A stretch of DNA of 40,602 nt from positions 1-40,602 of the forward strand of contig CAJOLZ010000013.1 of assembly GCA_905235575.1 (NCBI GenBank), given 5' to 3'. Origin of the DNA: an uncultured Bacteroidaceae bacterium. Lineage in GTDB: Bacteria; Bacteroidota; Bacteroidia; Bacteroidales; Bacteroidaceae. Position numbers and translations under genes: made by a program. Positions 26,554-35,500 of the stretch are shown here, piece by piece (position 1 is the stretch's first letter; each line of letters opens with the position of its first letter). The notes below the pieces were generated by a model. The model was not told the DNA's origin and made no database searches. It saw only the letters and a program-made list of their open reading frames with translations.

Positions 26554-27147
26554 TTATTGCAGAATGGCCTGCACCCCGGATATCATGCCCTTGTGGTCGT
26601 CCTCGGGCACCGTGTATGAGGATGTGAATTCGACGGCAGTGCCCAGCTCGTCCTTCGTGGAGAAGGAGCCGGTGTAGAGGACAGAACTGGGATCGAAGAG
26701 CGTTGCTTCGACGAAAACCTTATAGGTGCCGGCTTTCACCTTATTACCCTCTTGGTCGGTGAAGTCCCAGGTGAATGTCTTGAGTCCGCTTTCCTGCGGC
26801 GTAGCACCGGAGATGGCATCCATCTGCTCGTCGCTCAGTTCCTCGGCCTTCACGTCCTTCACCCATGTGGGCACACAGTAGGGGCGTTTGATGTAGCCGC
26901 GCACGAGTTCCTCGTCGCCATGCACACGTCCCTTGGCGGTGAAATGAGTTACGAAGAGCGTTTTCACGACTTCGCCAGCCTCGTTTTCAATCCAGACGGC
27001 AAACTGGTTGGAACCGTGAGTCTCCTGCCGCTGATAGTTGAATGCCACTTCGAGATAGGTTGGCTTGGGGGTCTTTCCCAAGAAGCTCTGCGCCACGATA
27101 AAGCAGACTACCGCAGCTGCGAAAATTAAAATAATAGCCTTTTTCAT
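26554..27147 (-). CDS. DUF2271 domain protein, membrane-anchored or secreted
   Basis: A 197-residue protein with an N-terminal hydrophobic segment (residues about 4-20) that is a signal anchor or uncleaved signal peptide. The rest matches the DUF2271 pattern: EVAFNYQRQETHGSNQFAVWIENEAGEVVKTLFVTHFTA, and later TFTWDFTDQEGNKVKAGTYKVFVEAT, which resembles a FlgD/Ig-like strand pattern. DUF2271 genes are often near ApbE-type flavin transferases and PepSY proteins, but none is seen here. The function is unknown; an extracytoplasmic location is likely. It has its own promoter and ends at a shared terminator. Confidence 0.8.
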   Translation of the reverse strand: MKKAIILIFAAAVVCFIVAQSFLGKTPKPTYLEVAFNYQRQETHGSNQFAVWIENEAGEVVKTLFVTHFTAKGRVHGDEELVRGYIKRPYCVPTWVKDVKAEELSDEQMDAISGATPQESGLKTFTWDFTDQEGNKVKAGTYKVFVEATLFDPSSVLYTGSFSTKDELGTAVEFTSSYTVPEDDHKGMISGVQAILQ

Positions 27148-27225
27148 TGTTGTAGATTTGTTACGAGATACTTGAAATTACGTTTTATTGCTTTGATTTT
27201 CCTGTCGATAGACCATACATCGCGG

Positions 27226-27256
27226 CAAAGTTAAGAAAAAAATCTTATAAGTAAGC
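27226..27256 (-). promoter_or_regulatory. Probable promoter of the DUF2271 gene
   Basis: On the minus strand TAACTTTG (27233-27226) fits the -7 box. TTG at 27258-27256 is a possible -33 element with a 22-base spacer, slightly long. The predicted leader is about 73 bases. Confidence 0.5.
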
Positions 27257-27349
27257 AAGAAATTCAGCACTTTACATCGAAACTCAGAAAAATTTGATGC
27301 AGACCGAGTGCAGGTTGGAATGAATATGGTTTGAAGAGTTGCAGAAAAC

Positions 27350-27437
27350 GCACCGTGCTGCGTTGGCTGTTGCACCGTGCTGCGAAGGGCGTCGCACCGT
27401 GGTGCGTCGAATGTAGCACCGTGGTGTGTTTCCGTGC
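27350..27437 (+). repeat. Array-only copy (4 x 22 bp) of the dispersed palindromic repeat
   Basis: Four units start at 27350, 27372, 27394 and 27416, an exact 22-bp period. Three begin GCACCGTG followed by CTGCG or GTGCG, and the fourth is GCACCGTGGTGTG. The array stands just behind the 3' end of the TPR gene (minus strand) without the rest of the long element. The stretch 27257-27349 shows nothing else. Confidence 0.8.
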
Positions 27438-27454
27438 GGACTGACCATTAGTGC

Positions 27455-28906
27455 CTATTCGTCCTTCTCCGGAAATCGTCCGTAGAGGGCGTGAAAGGCG
27501 TAGTTGTAGTACTCCTCGGGCTGTATGTTGGGATATACGGGCGAGAAGAGATACTGTGTGGTCTCGCGGTTGGCAGCGGTCGCGAGTCGCAGGTAGTGGA
27601 GGAATTCGTTGTGGTTCTGCAGCTGGTAGTGGCAATAGGCCAGATAGGGTATGGCCTCGTGTCCCTCGTCCGTTCCGAAGTTGTCGAGCAGGGCCTTGAG
27701 AATCTGCGCGCTTTGCTCGTAGTGCATGGTTTCGCCGAATGCGATGCCTATGAGCAGGAGTGTCTTGCATTGGTCTTTACTCTCGGAGAAGGCTTGTACA
27801 AAGGCTTCCTCGGCTTCTTCGTCCTCTCCGTTCTCGAGATATATCTGTCCGAGCAACAAATGAAATTCGAACGGCACGTCGGGTGTCTGGGCATCGCGCG
27901 CTTGCTTGAGGGCAGAAATGGCGTTGTCCAGATTGTGCAACTTGCTTTCGACGTAGGCTTTCTGCAAGTAGATATTGAACTGTTCGACCGACATGTCACG
28001 TGCTTCCACCTCGGCTTGCCTTATCGCCTCGGCAGCTTCTTCGAACCGTTCGAGATTGGAAAGACAGAGCGAGTCGAAGTAGTAGAGCGTCTCGTCGTGA
28101 CTGTCGGTCTGAATGAGCTGTCGGTAGATATTGTGTGCTTCCTCCGGCTGGTCGAGATGAAAGAGACTGTGTGCCTTGTTGATGAGCGCCTGACGGTTGT
28201 CGCTCTGTATGGCCAGGACATATTCGGTGCTTTCAAGCGCCTCTTGGTATTGCTCGTTGGCCAGTTGTGCCTCGGCAAGGAGGTTCCATGCCTCGGTGTG
28301 ATAAGGGTTGCGGTCGAGCAACTTGTTGAGGGTTTCTATGGCCTGTTCGTTCTCGCCCATGGAGAAGTGGACGTCGGCCATGAGATATTGCCCTTTCTGA
28401 CTGTCGGGAAACTGACGGACGAGTAGCTCGGCCCACTCCTTGGCTTGTTCCCATTGTGCATAGTCGAGGAAGAGTCCTGCCGCGTCATAAAGGAAAAGGT
28501 CGCGCTCTTCGGTGATGTTTTTGAACGTATCGTGGAACAACTGTGAGGCTTCGTTGGCCTTGTCCTGCCGCAGGTAGAGTTCAGCTTTGAGAAAGGCTAC
28601 CTCCTGGTCTTGCTGGTCGACGATGGCGTCGCAGATACGGAATGCCTCGTCGATGTTGTCGTGAAACATCTGCTGTCGCGCCAGAAATACTTGTGGATCG
28701 ACGCTCTCTGGATGTAATTCGGTGGCAAGACGGATGGCAGCATCGGCCTTCTTCTCCTCGTGGTTGAGCATGTAGTATTCCGCGATGTCGGTCAGTTCGT
28801 CGGCATCGAGATAGAGTCTGCGTCCTTGGTCCTGCGCCTCCTCATATTCCTTGAGGAGCTGGACGAACTCCGGGTCGTGGAAGTACTGCCAGTCGTCTTC
28901 TCTCAT
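27455..28906 (-). CDS. Tetratricopeptide repeat protein downstream of glnS
   Basis: The start at 28906 gives MREDDWQYFHDPEFVQLLKEYEEA and a 483-residue protein. Frame sequence further upstream overlaps glnS and is low-complexity antisense-like text, so it was left out. There is no signal peptide. Most of the length is TPR helices, for example AWNLLAEAQLANEQYQEALESTEYVLA and PFEFHLLLGQIYLENGEDEEAEEAFVQA. It is a cytoplasmic scaffold-type protein whose partners are unknown. It starts 20 bases after the glnS stop, so the two are co-transcribed. Confidence 0.88.
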   Translation of the reverse strand: MREDDWQYFHDPEFVQLLKEYEEAQDQGRRLYLDADELTDIAEYYMLNHEEKKADAAIRLATELHPESVDPQVFLARQQMFHDNIDEAFRICDAIVDQQDQEVAFLKAELYLRQDKANEASQLFHDTFKNITEERDLFLYDAAGLFLDYAQWEQAKEWAELLVRQFPDSQKGQYLMADVHFSMGENEQAIETLNKLLDRNPYHTEAWNLLAEAQLANEQYQEALESTEYVLAIQSDNRQALINKAHSLFHLDQPEEAHNIYRQLIQTDSHDETLYYFDSLCLSNLERFEEAAEAIRQAEVEARDMSVEQFNIYLQKAYVESKLHNLDNAISALKQARDAQTPDVPFEFHLLLGQIYLENGEDEEAEEAFVQAFSESKDQCKTLLLIGIAFGETMHYEQSAQILKALLDNFGTDEGHEAIPYLAYCHYQLQNHNEFLHYLRLATAANRETTQYLFSPVYPNIQPEEYYNYAFHALYGRFPEKDE

Positions 28907-28926
28907 CGCGTGGGTAGCAGGTTGCC

Positions 28927-30675
28927 CTATGCTCTCTTCCAGGTGTCTTTCAGTCCGACGGTCTTGTTGAAGACGAGGTTGTCGGGTGTGGAGCTGGTGT
29001 CTACGTTGAAGTATCCGATGCGCTGGAACTGAAGGTAGGAGAGGGGTGGCAGGGTGCGTGCGAACTCCTCGATATAGCAGTCTGTGAGGACTGTGAGACT
29101 GTCGGGATTTATCATCTGCTTCATGGCGGTCACAGGGTCGCACTGCTGTGCTTCGCGTATGGCAGCCAGTTCGTCACGCGGATTCTCTGCGTTCCACAGA
29201 CGGTCGTAGAGGCGTACTTCTGCCTTGACAGCATGGTCGCAACTCACCCAGTGCAGTGTCTTGCCCTTAATCTTGCGGTCGGCGCCGGGCATACCACTGC
29301 GGCTCTCGGGGTCGTAGGTGCAGTACACTTCCTCTATTTCGCCCTGCTCGTTCTTCTTGCATCCTGTGCACATCACGATGTAGGCGTTCTTCAGTCTCAC
29401 TTCCTTTCCGGGTGCCATGCGCATGAATTTCTTTTCGGCCTCCTCCTGGAAGTCTTCACGTTCTATCCACAGTTCGCGGCTAAAGTCGATGATGTGTGTG
29501 CCGTCGGCCTCGTTCTCGGGATTGTTGATGGCCGTGAGCTGTTCGGTCTGTCCCTCGGGATAGTTGGTAATGACAACTTTCAGTGGGTTGAGTACGGCAC
29601 TCACACGAATGGCGCGGCTGTTGAGGTCCTCGCGTACGGCGCTCTCCATGAGAGCCATCTCGTTGAGTGCGTCATAGGTGGTGTAGCCTATCTTGTCGAT
29701 AAACTTTATGATACTTTCAGGGCTGTAGCCGCGACGACGGAAGCCGCAGATGGTTGGCATGCGCGGGTCGTCCCATCCCGATACGAGTCCCTCCTTGACG
29801 AGTGCCAGCAGGTTGCGTTTCGACATGAGAGTATAGGAGAGGTTCAGTTTGTTGAACTCCGTCTGTCGCGGACGGTTGTCGTCGATGGCGTCGGTCTCGC
29901 CCTTGTATTCCTTCATCCAGTCCACGAAGAGGTCGTAGAGGGGTCGGTGCTCCACGAATTCCAGTGTGCAGAGCGAATGTGTTACGCCCTCGAGGTAGTC
30001 ACTCTGTCCGTGGGTGAAGTCATACATCGGATAGGCGTTCCATCGGTTGCCGGTGCGGATGTGAGGGATGTTCATTACGCGATAGAGCAAGGGGTCGCGG
30101 AAGAGCATGTTGGGATGTGCCATGTCTATTTTTGCACGCAGCACAAGTGTTCCCGGTTCAGCTTTTCCGCTGTTCATGAACTCGAAAAGTCTGAGGTTCT
30201 CCTCCACGGGGCGGTCACGGAATGGGCTGTTCTCGCCTGGCTTGGTAGTGGTACCTTTCTGCTGAGCAATCACTTCGGCGCTCTGTTCGTCCACGTAGGC
30301 ACGTCCCTTCCGGATGAGCCACACGGCGAAGTCCCACAGTTCCTGGAAGTAGTCGCTGGCGTAATATACGTGGTCCCACTGGAATCCCAGCCACTGTATG
30401 TCCTGTTCTATGCTTTCGATGTATTCGGTATCCTCCTTCGTCGGGTTGGTGTCGTCGAAACGCAGGTTGCAGGTGCCGCCATACTGACGGGCAATGCCGA
30501 AGTCGAGTGCGATGGCCTTGGCGTGTCCAATGTGCAGGTATCCGTTCGGTTCGGGTGGGAATCGTGTCTGCACACGGCCTCCGTTCTTACCCTCGGCCAG
30601 GTCTTTTTCCACTTTCTGTTCGATGAAGTTCAGGCTTCGTTTCTCGTTCGTTTCGGTGCGTTCTATGGTAGCCAT
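28927..30675 (-). CDS. glnS: Glutaminyl-tRNA synthetase
   Basis: Class I synthetase that charges tRNA-Gln. The 582-residue protein has RFPPEPNGYLHIGHAKAI with HIGH at residues 48-51, the KMSKS equivalent MSKRN at 284-288, and the RGYSPESI region. A full beta-barrel anticodon domain at the C-terminus supports GlnRS rather than a bacterial GluRS. VSGWDDPRMPTICGFRRRG is the characteristic GlnRS segment. It has a strong promoter just upstream and is followed by the TPR gene. Confidence 0.96.
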   Translation of the reverse strand: MATIERTETNEKRSLNFIEQKVEKDLAEGKNGGRVQTRFPPEPNGYLHIGHAKAIALDFGIARQYGGTCNLRFDDTNPTKEDTEYIESIEQDIQWLGFQWDHVYYASDYFQELWDFAVWLIRKGRAYVDEQSAEVIAQQKGTTTKPGENSPFRDRPVEENLRLFEFMNSGKAEPGTLVLRAKIDMAHPNMLFRDPLLYRVMNIPHIRTGNRWNAYPMYDFTHGQSDYLEGVTHSLCTLEFVEHRPLYDLFVDWMKEYKGETDAIDDNRPRQTEFNKLNLSYTLMSKRNLLALVKEGLVSGWDDPRMPTICGFRRRGYSPESIIKFIDKIGYTTYDALNEMALMESAVREDLNSRAIRVSAVLNPLKVVITNYPEGQTEQLTAINNPENEADGTHIIDFSRELWIEREDFQEEAEKKFMRMAPGKEVRLKNAYIVMCTGCKKNEQGEIEEVYCTYDPESRSGMPGADRKIKGKTLHWVSCDHAVKAEVRLYDRLWNAENPRDELAAIREAQQCDPVTAMKQMINPDSLTVLTDCYIEEFARTLPPLSYLQFQRIGYFNVDTSSTPDNLVFNKTVGLKDTWKRA

Positions 30676-30703
30676 TGTATGTTTTAATTATTCTTTCGAC
30701 GTG

Positions 30704-30735
30704 CAAAGGTACGATTAAGTGAGCGAAAACCCAAA
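30704..30735 (-). promoter_or_regulatory. Promoter for glnS
   Basis: On the minus strand TTTG (30735-30732), a 20-base spacer and TACCTTTG (30711-30704). The spacer GGTTTTCGCTCACTTAATCG is close to those of leuS, rfbC and the glycosyltransferase. The predicted leader is about 23 bases. Confidence 0.78.
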
Positions 30736-30807
30736 TATATTTGATGTTTTCGCCCTTTTTGTCGCTCGGGCCTCTCCAGAGGACACAAAGAAAGCGGTGG
30801 GGGGAAT

Positions 30808-31680
30808 TTATCTCAGCGAGGCATAGGTGCCCAGCTTGTAAAGCTGCAGAACCCAGACGGAGGGGTGCGAAGAGAGCAGGTTGCGTCGCTCGCAGGATGC
30901 AAAGGTGCGATGGAAGAGGCGGACGGCTCCCGAAAGATGGGCGCGGTCGAGACGGGTGTAGAAATCGAGCAGCGAGGAGTATCCTGTCAGCAGATGTCGC
31001 TTCTCGTGGAGCGTCCCCAGCTGTCGTTCCACCTTTTTCAGATAGGCATGGTTTTCCTCCAGTCCCACGTTGAGCAGCGCGTTTTCAATGTGGCGTATGG
31101 GTATGCCGGCCTGACAGAGCGCGCGCCCGGCCAGCGTGTCTTCGTAGCCCGAAAGGCTGACTGTCTCGTCGAAGGGACAGCGCAGCATGATTTCTCTCGG
31201 AACCAGAAAATTGAAGGTGCGGAAATTTTGGTAGGGATGTCGGTTGCGTTCCTCGGCTGTGAAGCGTCGTTCGGCATGTCGTTCGTAGACATAACGCAGT
31301 TTCACGTCGGGCGAGGGTAGTGTCTCCACGTTGCGCACGCTGCCGCAGATAATCTCCTCGGTGGGAAGCAGTTGCAGGTAGGTGGAGAGGAACGTGTCGT
31401 CGGCCGGTATGCCGTCGCAGTCCAGATAGAGCAGATATTCGCCCTGCGCCTCGCGTGCCAGAGTGTTTCGCATGGCTGCGCTGCCGCCGTTTTTGCTCTT
31501 GCGGAGCACACGCACGCCGCTCCATCCCTCCATTTCCGCGAGGTAGATGTCGCTCTCGGGTGTAGCGCTGCAGTCGTCGCCCACGATAATCTCACCCTCG
31601 GCCGGCATCATCGGCAGCAGGGCGCGTACCAACGGGCGGCAGTCGTAGCGATAGGAGGGGAGCAGAACGGACAGTTTCAT
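30808..31680 (-). CDS. Family 2 glycosyltransferase
   Basis: A 290-residue GT-A fold transferase. It opens MKLSVLLPSYRYD, has VGDDCSATPES with D35 and D36 for nucleotide-sugar binding, and the metal-binding DxD as LYLDCDG (D87, D89). NFLVPREIMLRCPFDE and SLSGYEDTLAGRAL supply the ED-like acceptor motif with the catalytic-base region. The protein has no clear transmembrane segment. Substrates are unknown; addition of a sugar to a surface glycan is the general role. It is a single gene, and its promoter lies so close that the transcript may be leaderless. Confidence 0.88.
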   Translation of the reverse strand: MKLSVLLPSYRYDCRPLVRALLPMMPAEGEIIVGDDCSATPESDIYLAEMEGWSGVRVLRKSKNGGSAAMRNTLAREAQGEYLLYLDCDGIPADDTFLSTYLQLLPTEEIICGSVRNVETLPSPDVKLRYVYERHAERRFTAEERNRHPYQNFRTFNFLVPREIMLRCPFDETVSLSGYEDTLAGRALCQAGIPIRHIENALLNVGLEENHAYLKKVERQLGTLHEKRHLLTGYSSLLDFYTRLDRAHLSGAVRLFHRTFASCERRNLLSSHPSVWVLQLYKLGTYASLR

Positions 31681-31685
31681 GCTTG

Positions 31686-31716
31686 CAAAGTTACGAATAA
31701 GCGCGTGAAGTGCAAA
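31686..31716 (-). promoter_or_regulatory. Promoter of the glycosyltransferase gene, likely leaderless
   Basis: On the minus strand TTTG (31716-31713), a 19-base spacer and TAACTTTG (31693-31686). Only five bases separate the -7 box from the ATG at 31680, so transcription should begin at or next to the start codon. The spacer CACTTCACGCGCTTATTCG resembles the other promoters of the window. Confidence 0.7.
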
Positions 31717-31868
31717 GGGAATGACGAATTATTTCACTTGTTTGCTTTCGTGCGAGTGTGAAGATTTGGGTTAAACACGCCCCGAATCGAGGCACATTTT
31801 GAGCTTTCCGAGCGTGGAGTGTGCCACCGTGAGATGTTTCCTGCATGAAGAAATAATGTGATGTAATG

Positions 31869-32187
31869 AAATCGGAAGGTGCGGCTCTTTCGCCCTCACC
31901 TTGGGGCATCGAAAACTACTGTGAGAGGAAGTGAGAATGGATGTGCTTCGCTGCGTCGGTATGAGGAGCTGCAAATGGCGAAAATATAACCGCTTGATTC
32001 TCAACACTCGTAAATTTCGCGTTTTCTTCTGCTTTGCCATGAAATTCCTCCGAAAACGTGGTCCGGACAAAAACGCACCGTGGTGCGACGCCCGTCGCAA
32101 CACGGTGCGTCAGCCTGCGGAACCTGTTGCAACGAGGAAAAATCAGCCTTGCTCGGAAAACAGAAAAGAAAAGTGTAAGGATTCTTG
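31869..32187 (+). repeat. Dispersed palindromic element, copy E
   Basis: A full copy of about 319 bp between divergent genes. It starts AAATCGGAAGGTGCGGC and has a decayed first hairpin (GGGGCATCGAAAA ... GAATGGATGTGCTTC). The segment CCGCTTGATTCTCAACACTCG follows, then three 22-bp units at 32075, 32097 and 32119, and the end near GTGTAAGGATTCTTG. The stretches 31717-31868 and 32188-32388 show no gene. Confidence 0.82.
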
Positions 32188-32388
32188 CTGCTTTTTTCGG
32201 CTCTTCTTCTCTCAGTTTTGCATAAAAAGTCGGCCGTAAGACGTTTGTGGCCGCATTTCGGTGGATTCTGCAAGGCTGCGAGACGGATTTTCTTGCTTTT
32301 CACGCCCTCTCCCTGAGAAATCTCAAAGAAAAATTATCAAATTTTGTAGTTTTTTTGCTCCAAACGCGCGACATTAACTAAAATTTTG

Positions 32389-32520
32389 TAACTTTGTTGC
32401 GATAATACCCCGTTTGCCACTGCGGAAAGGAGGCAATGGGATGTTCGCATGTGACCCGCCGAGGAGGCGGATGTGCCGACGGCAGTAGCCCAGCTGTCAC
32501 CGGTGAGGCAGGAATACTTT
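32389..32520 (+). promoter_or_regulatory. -7 box and structured leader of the GH38 gene (family unknown)
   Basis: TAACTTTG at 32389-32396 is a good -7 box, with no clear -33 element. The following leader can form successive stems: CCC/TTGCC at 32408-32418 with GGCAA/GGG at 32432-32440, an ATG-TTCG-CAT mini-hairpin at 32441-32450, and CCGCC-GAGGA-GGCGG at 32456-32470. TGCC-GAC-GGCA at 32474-32484 and TCACCGGTGA at 32497-32506 follow. This GC-rich, hairpin-dense leader is unlike the A/T-rich leaders of other genes here. A riboswitch or protein-binding leader is possible; I could not match it to a known class. Confidence 0.5.
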
Positions 32521-32539
32521 TAACCTAATTAAATAAATT

Positions 32540-35500
32540 ATGATGAAAAAATTCTTTGTTTTAATCACGATGGCTTTCACTTTCGGCGTATGCCAGACGC
32601 AGGCGCAGGAAAAGACTTCGAAGGCCTACATGGTGGCTGATGCTCACCTGGACACTCAGTGGAACTGGGACATCCAGACGACCATCAAGAGCTACATCTG
32701 GAACACGATGGTGCAGAACTTCCGCCTCATCGAACTTTATCCCGACTACATCTTCAACTTCGAAGGTGGTGTGAAGTACGCCTGGATGAAGGAGTATTAT
32801 CCTCTGCAGTACGAGCAGCTGAAGAAGTATGTGGCACAGGGCCGCTGGCATCTGGCGGGTAGTTCGTGGGATGCCAACGAGGTAATCGTAAGCTCGCCCG
32901 AGTCATGGCTGCGTAACGTGCTGCTGGGCCAGACGTTCTATCGTCAGGAGTTCGGCAAGGAAGGCGCCGACATCTTCCTGCCCGACTGCTTCGGCTTCCC
33001 CTACACCCAGCCCACGCTGATGGCACACTGCGGCCTCATCGGTTTCTCATCCCAGAAACTGCAGTGGCGTACGAATCCCTTCTATGAGGGCAACAAGAAG
33101 TACCCCTACACCGTAGGTCTCTGGCAGGGTATCGACGGCAGCAAGGTGATAATGGCACACGGCTTCGACTATGGCCGCCGCTACAACGCCGAGGATCTCT
33201 CGAAGAGCGAGCAGCTCAAGGGTGAGATAAGCCAGAGCCCGCTGAACATCGTGTACCGCTACTACGGCACCGGCGACCAGGGCGGTTCGCCCAGTCTCTC
33301 CTCGGTGCAGGCAGTGGAGAAGGGTCTGAAGGGCGATGGCCCCATCAAGATCATTTCGGCCACGAGCGACCAGCTCTACAAGGACTTCCTGCCCTTCGAC
33401 AAACACCCCGAACTGCCTGAGTTCCGCGGTGAGCTGACGATGGACGTGCACGGAAACGGTTGCTATACCTCACAGGCTGCCATGAAGCTCTACAACCGTC
33501 AGATCGAACATCTGGGTGACGCCGCCGAGCGTTCCTCCGTTGTTGCTGACTGGCTGGGCGTTTACAAATACCCCTCAGAGCGTATTACCGAGACTTGGCG
33601 CCGCTGCATCTGGCACCAGTTCCATGACGACCTGACCGGTACATCAATCCCCCGCGCTTATGAATTCTCGTGGAACGACGAGCTGCTGAGCCTCAAGTCC
33701 CACGCCGACATTCTCACCAGCAGCGTGGCTGGCGTGAGCCGCAAACTCGACACCAACGTGAGCGGCACTCCTTATGTAGTGTTCAACAACGAAGGCTTCG
33801 ACGTGAAGGCTATCGCACAGGCAGAGGTTACCGGAAACGCAACTGTTACCGGTCCCGACGGCAAGAAGGCTACCTCGCAGATTGTCGAGAAAGACGGCAA
33901 GAAGTATGTTATCTTCGAAGCCAATGTCCCTGCCACTGGTTATGCAGTTTACAGCATCAAGGAGAGCGGCAAGGCTGGTTCTCCCAAGGCTTCTTCGGGC
34001 AAGACCATCGAAAACAGCCGCTATCGTCTGACTGTTGACGAGAATGGTGACATCTCCTCTCTCTATGACAAGAAGTCGAGCAAGGAACTGGTTGCTTCCG
34101 GCAAGCGCATCCGTCTCGTCATCTTCGACGAGTGCACATCGCGCTCCTGGCCTGCATGGGAAATCCTGAAGGCTACCATCGACCGTGATCCCGTGGGCAT
34201 TCCCGTTTCCAGCATCGCTGTTGAGCAGGGCAGCCTGCGCAAGTCGATTGTCATCGTCAAGAAGTATGGCGAGAGCACCATTCAGCAGCGCATCAACCTC
34301 TACGAAGGCGCTCTGGCACACCGCATCGACTTTGAGAACGATGTTGACTGGCGTTCCGAGAACTCCCTGCTGAAGGCTGAGTTCCCCCTGAGCGTGAGCA
34401 ACCCCGAAGCTACCTATGACCTGGGTCTCGGTAGTATCCGTCGTGGCAACAACTGTGACACCGCTTTCGAGGTATATGCACACGAGTGGACCGACCTCAC
34501 AGACCGTTCCGGCAGCTATGGCGTGACCATCCTCAACAATGCCCGTTATGGCTGGGACAAGCCCAACGACAATACTCTGCGTCACTCGCTTATCTACACT
34601 CCGCGCACTGGCAACGGCTATCGCTACCAGGCACAGCAGGACCATGGCCGCCACATCTTCACGTATAGCATCATCGGTCACGCTGGTGAACTCAACGAGC
34701 CCGAGGCAGTTCGCGAGGCTGCTATCCTCAACAGCCCGCTGAAAGCATTCAGCACCTCAAAGCATAAGGGCGAGCTGGGCCGCAAGTTCTCGTTCGTCAA
34801 CAGCGACAACAAGAACGTAATCATCCGCGCCCTGAAGCAGGCCGAGGTGAGCGACGAGTACGTTATACGCGTATATGAAATAGGTGGTAAGAGCGAGCAG
34901 ACCGCACATCTGACCTTCGCAGCTCCCATCACTCAGGCCAGCGAAGCCGACGGTACAGAGAAGACCATCGGTCAGGCATCCTACTCCGGCAACGCACTGA
35001 ACGTGACGGTGAAGCCTTACAGCCTGAAGACCTACAAGGTGAAACTCAAGAAAGAGGCTGCTGTTGCTCATGCTTCTACACCTATCAACCTCGAGTTTGA
35101 CCGTCGCACTGCATCGTTCAACGAGTTCCGCAACCAGGGCAACTTCGAAGGTGGTTACAGCTATGCAGCCGAGTTGCTGCCCAGCGACCTGACCATCGAC
35201 GGCGTTCGCTTCCAGCTTGGTCCCAAGGACGCAGCAAACGGTCTGACATGTAAGGGTCAGGAGATTTCGCTGCCCGCTTCCGACAACAAGGTGCTCTACC
35301 TGCTCGCAGCCAGCAATCAGGACGACCGCAAGGCCACCTTCTCCGTTGGTTCCGCACAGCAGACTGTGAACGTTCCCTTCTACTCCGGTTTCATCGGACA
35401 GTGGGGTCACATCGGTCACACCAAGGGTTACGTGAAGGACGCCCGCGTGGCATACGTAGGTACCCACCGTCACTCCGCTTCTGCCGACGAGCCTTACGAA

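Noticed and set aside
27350..27437. CRISPR array (regular palindromic repeats at 22-bp period)
   Set aside because: Units are directly adjacent with no spacers of unique sequence, and there are no cas genes.
28907..29143. N-terminal extension of the TPR protein into glnS
   Set aside because: The added residues are Arg/His-rich out-of-frame glnS sequence; the start at 28906 fits the 20-base gap after the glnS stop.
32408..32520. Cobalamin or FMN riboswitch upstream of the GH38 gene
   Set aside because: Single words such as GCCACTG, GACCCGCC and GCCGACGG are present, but the conserved cores and their order are not; kept only as an unassigned structured leader.
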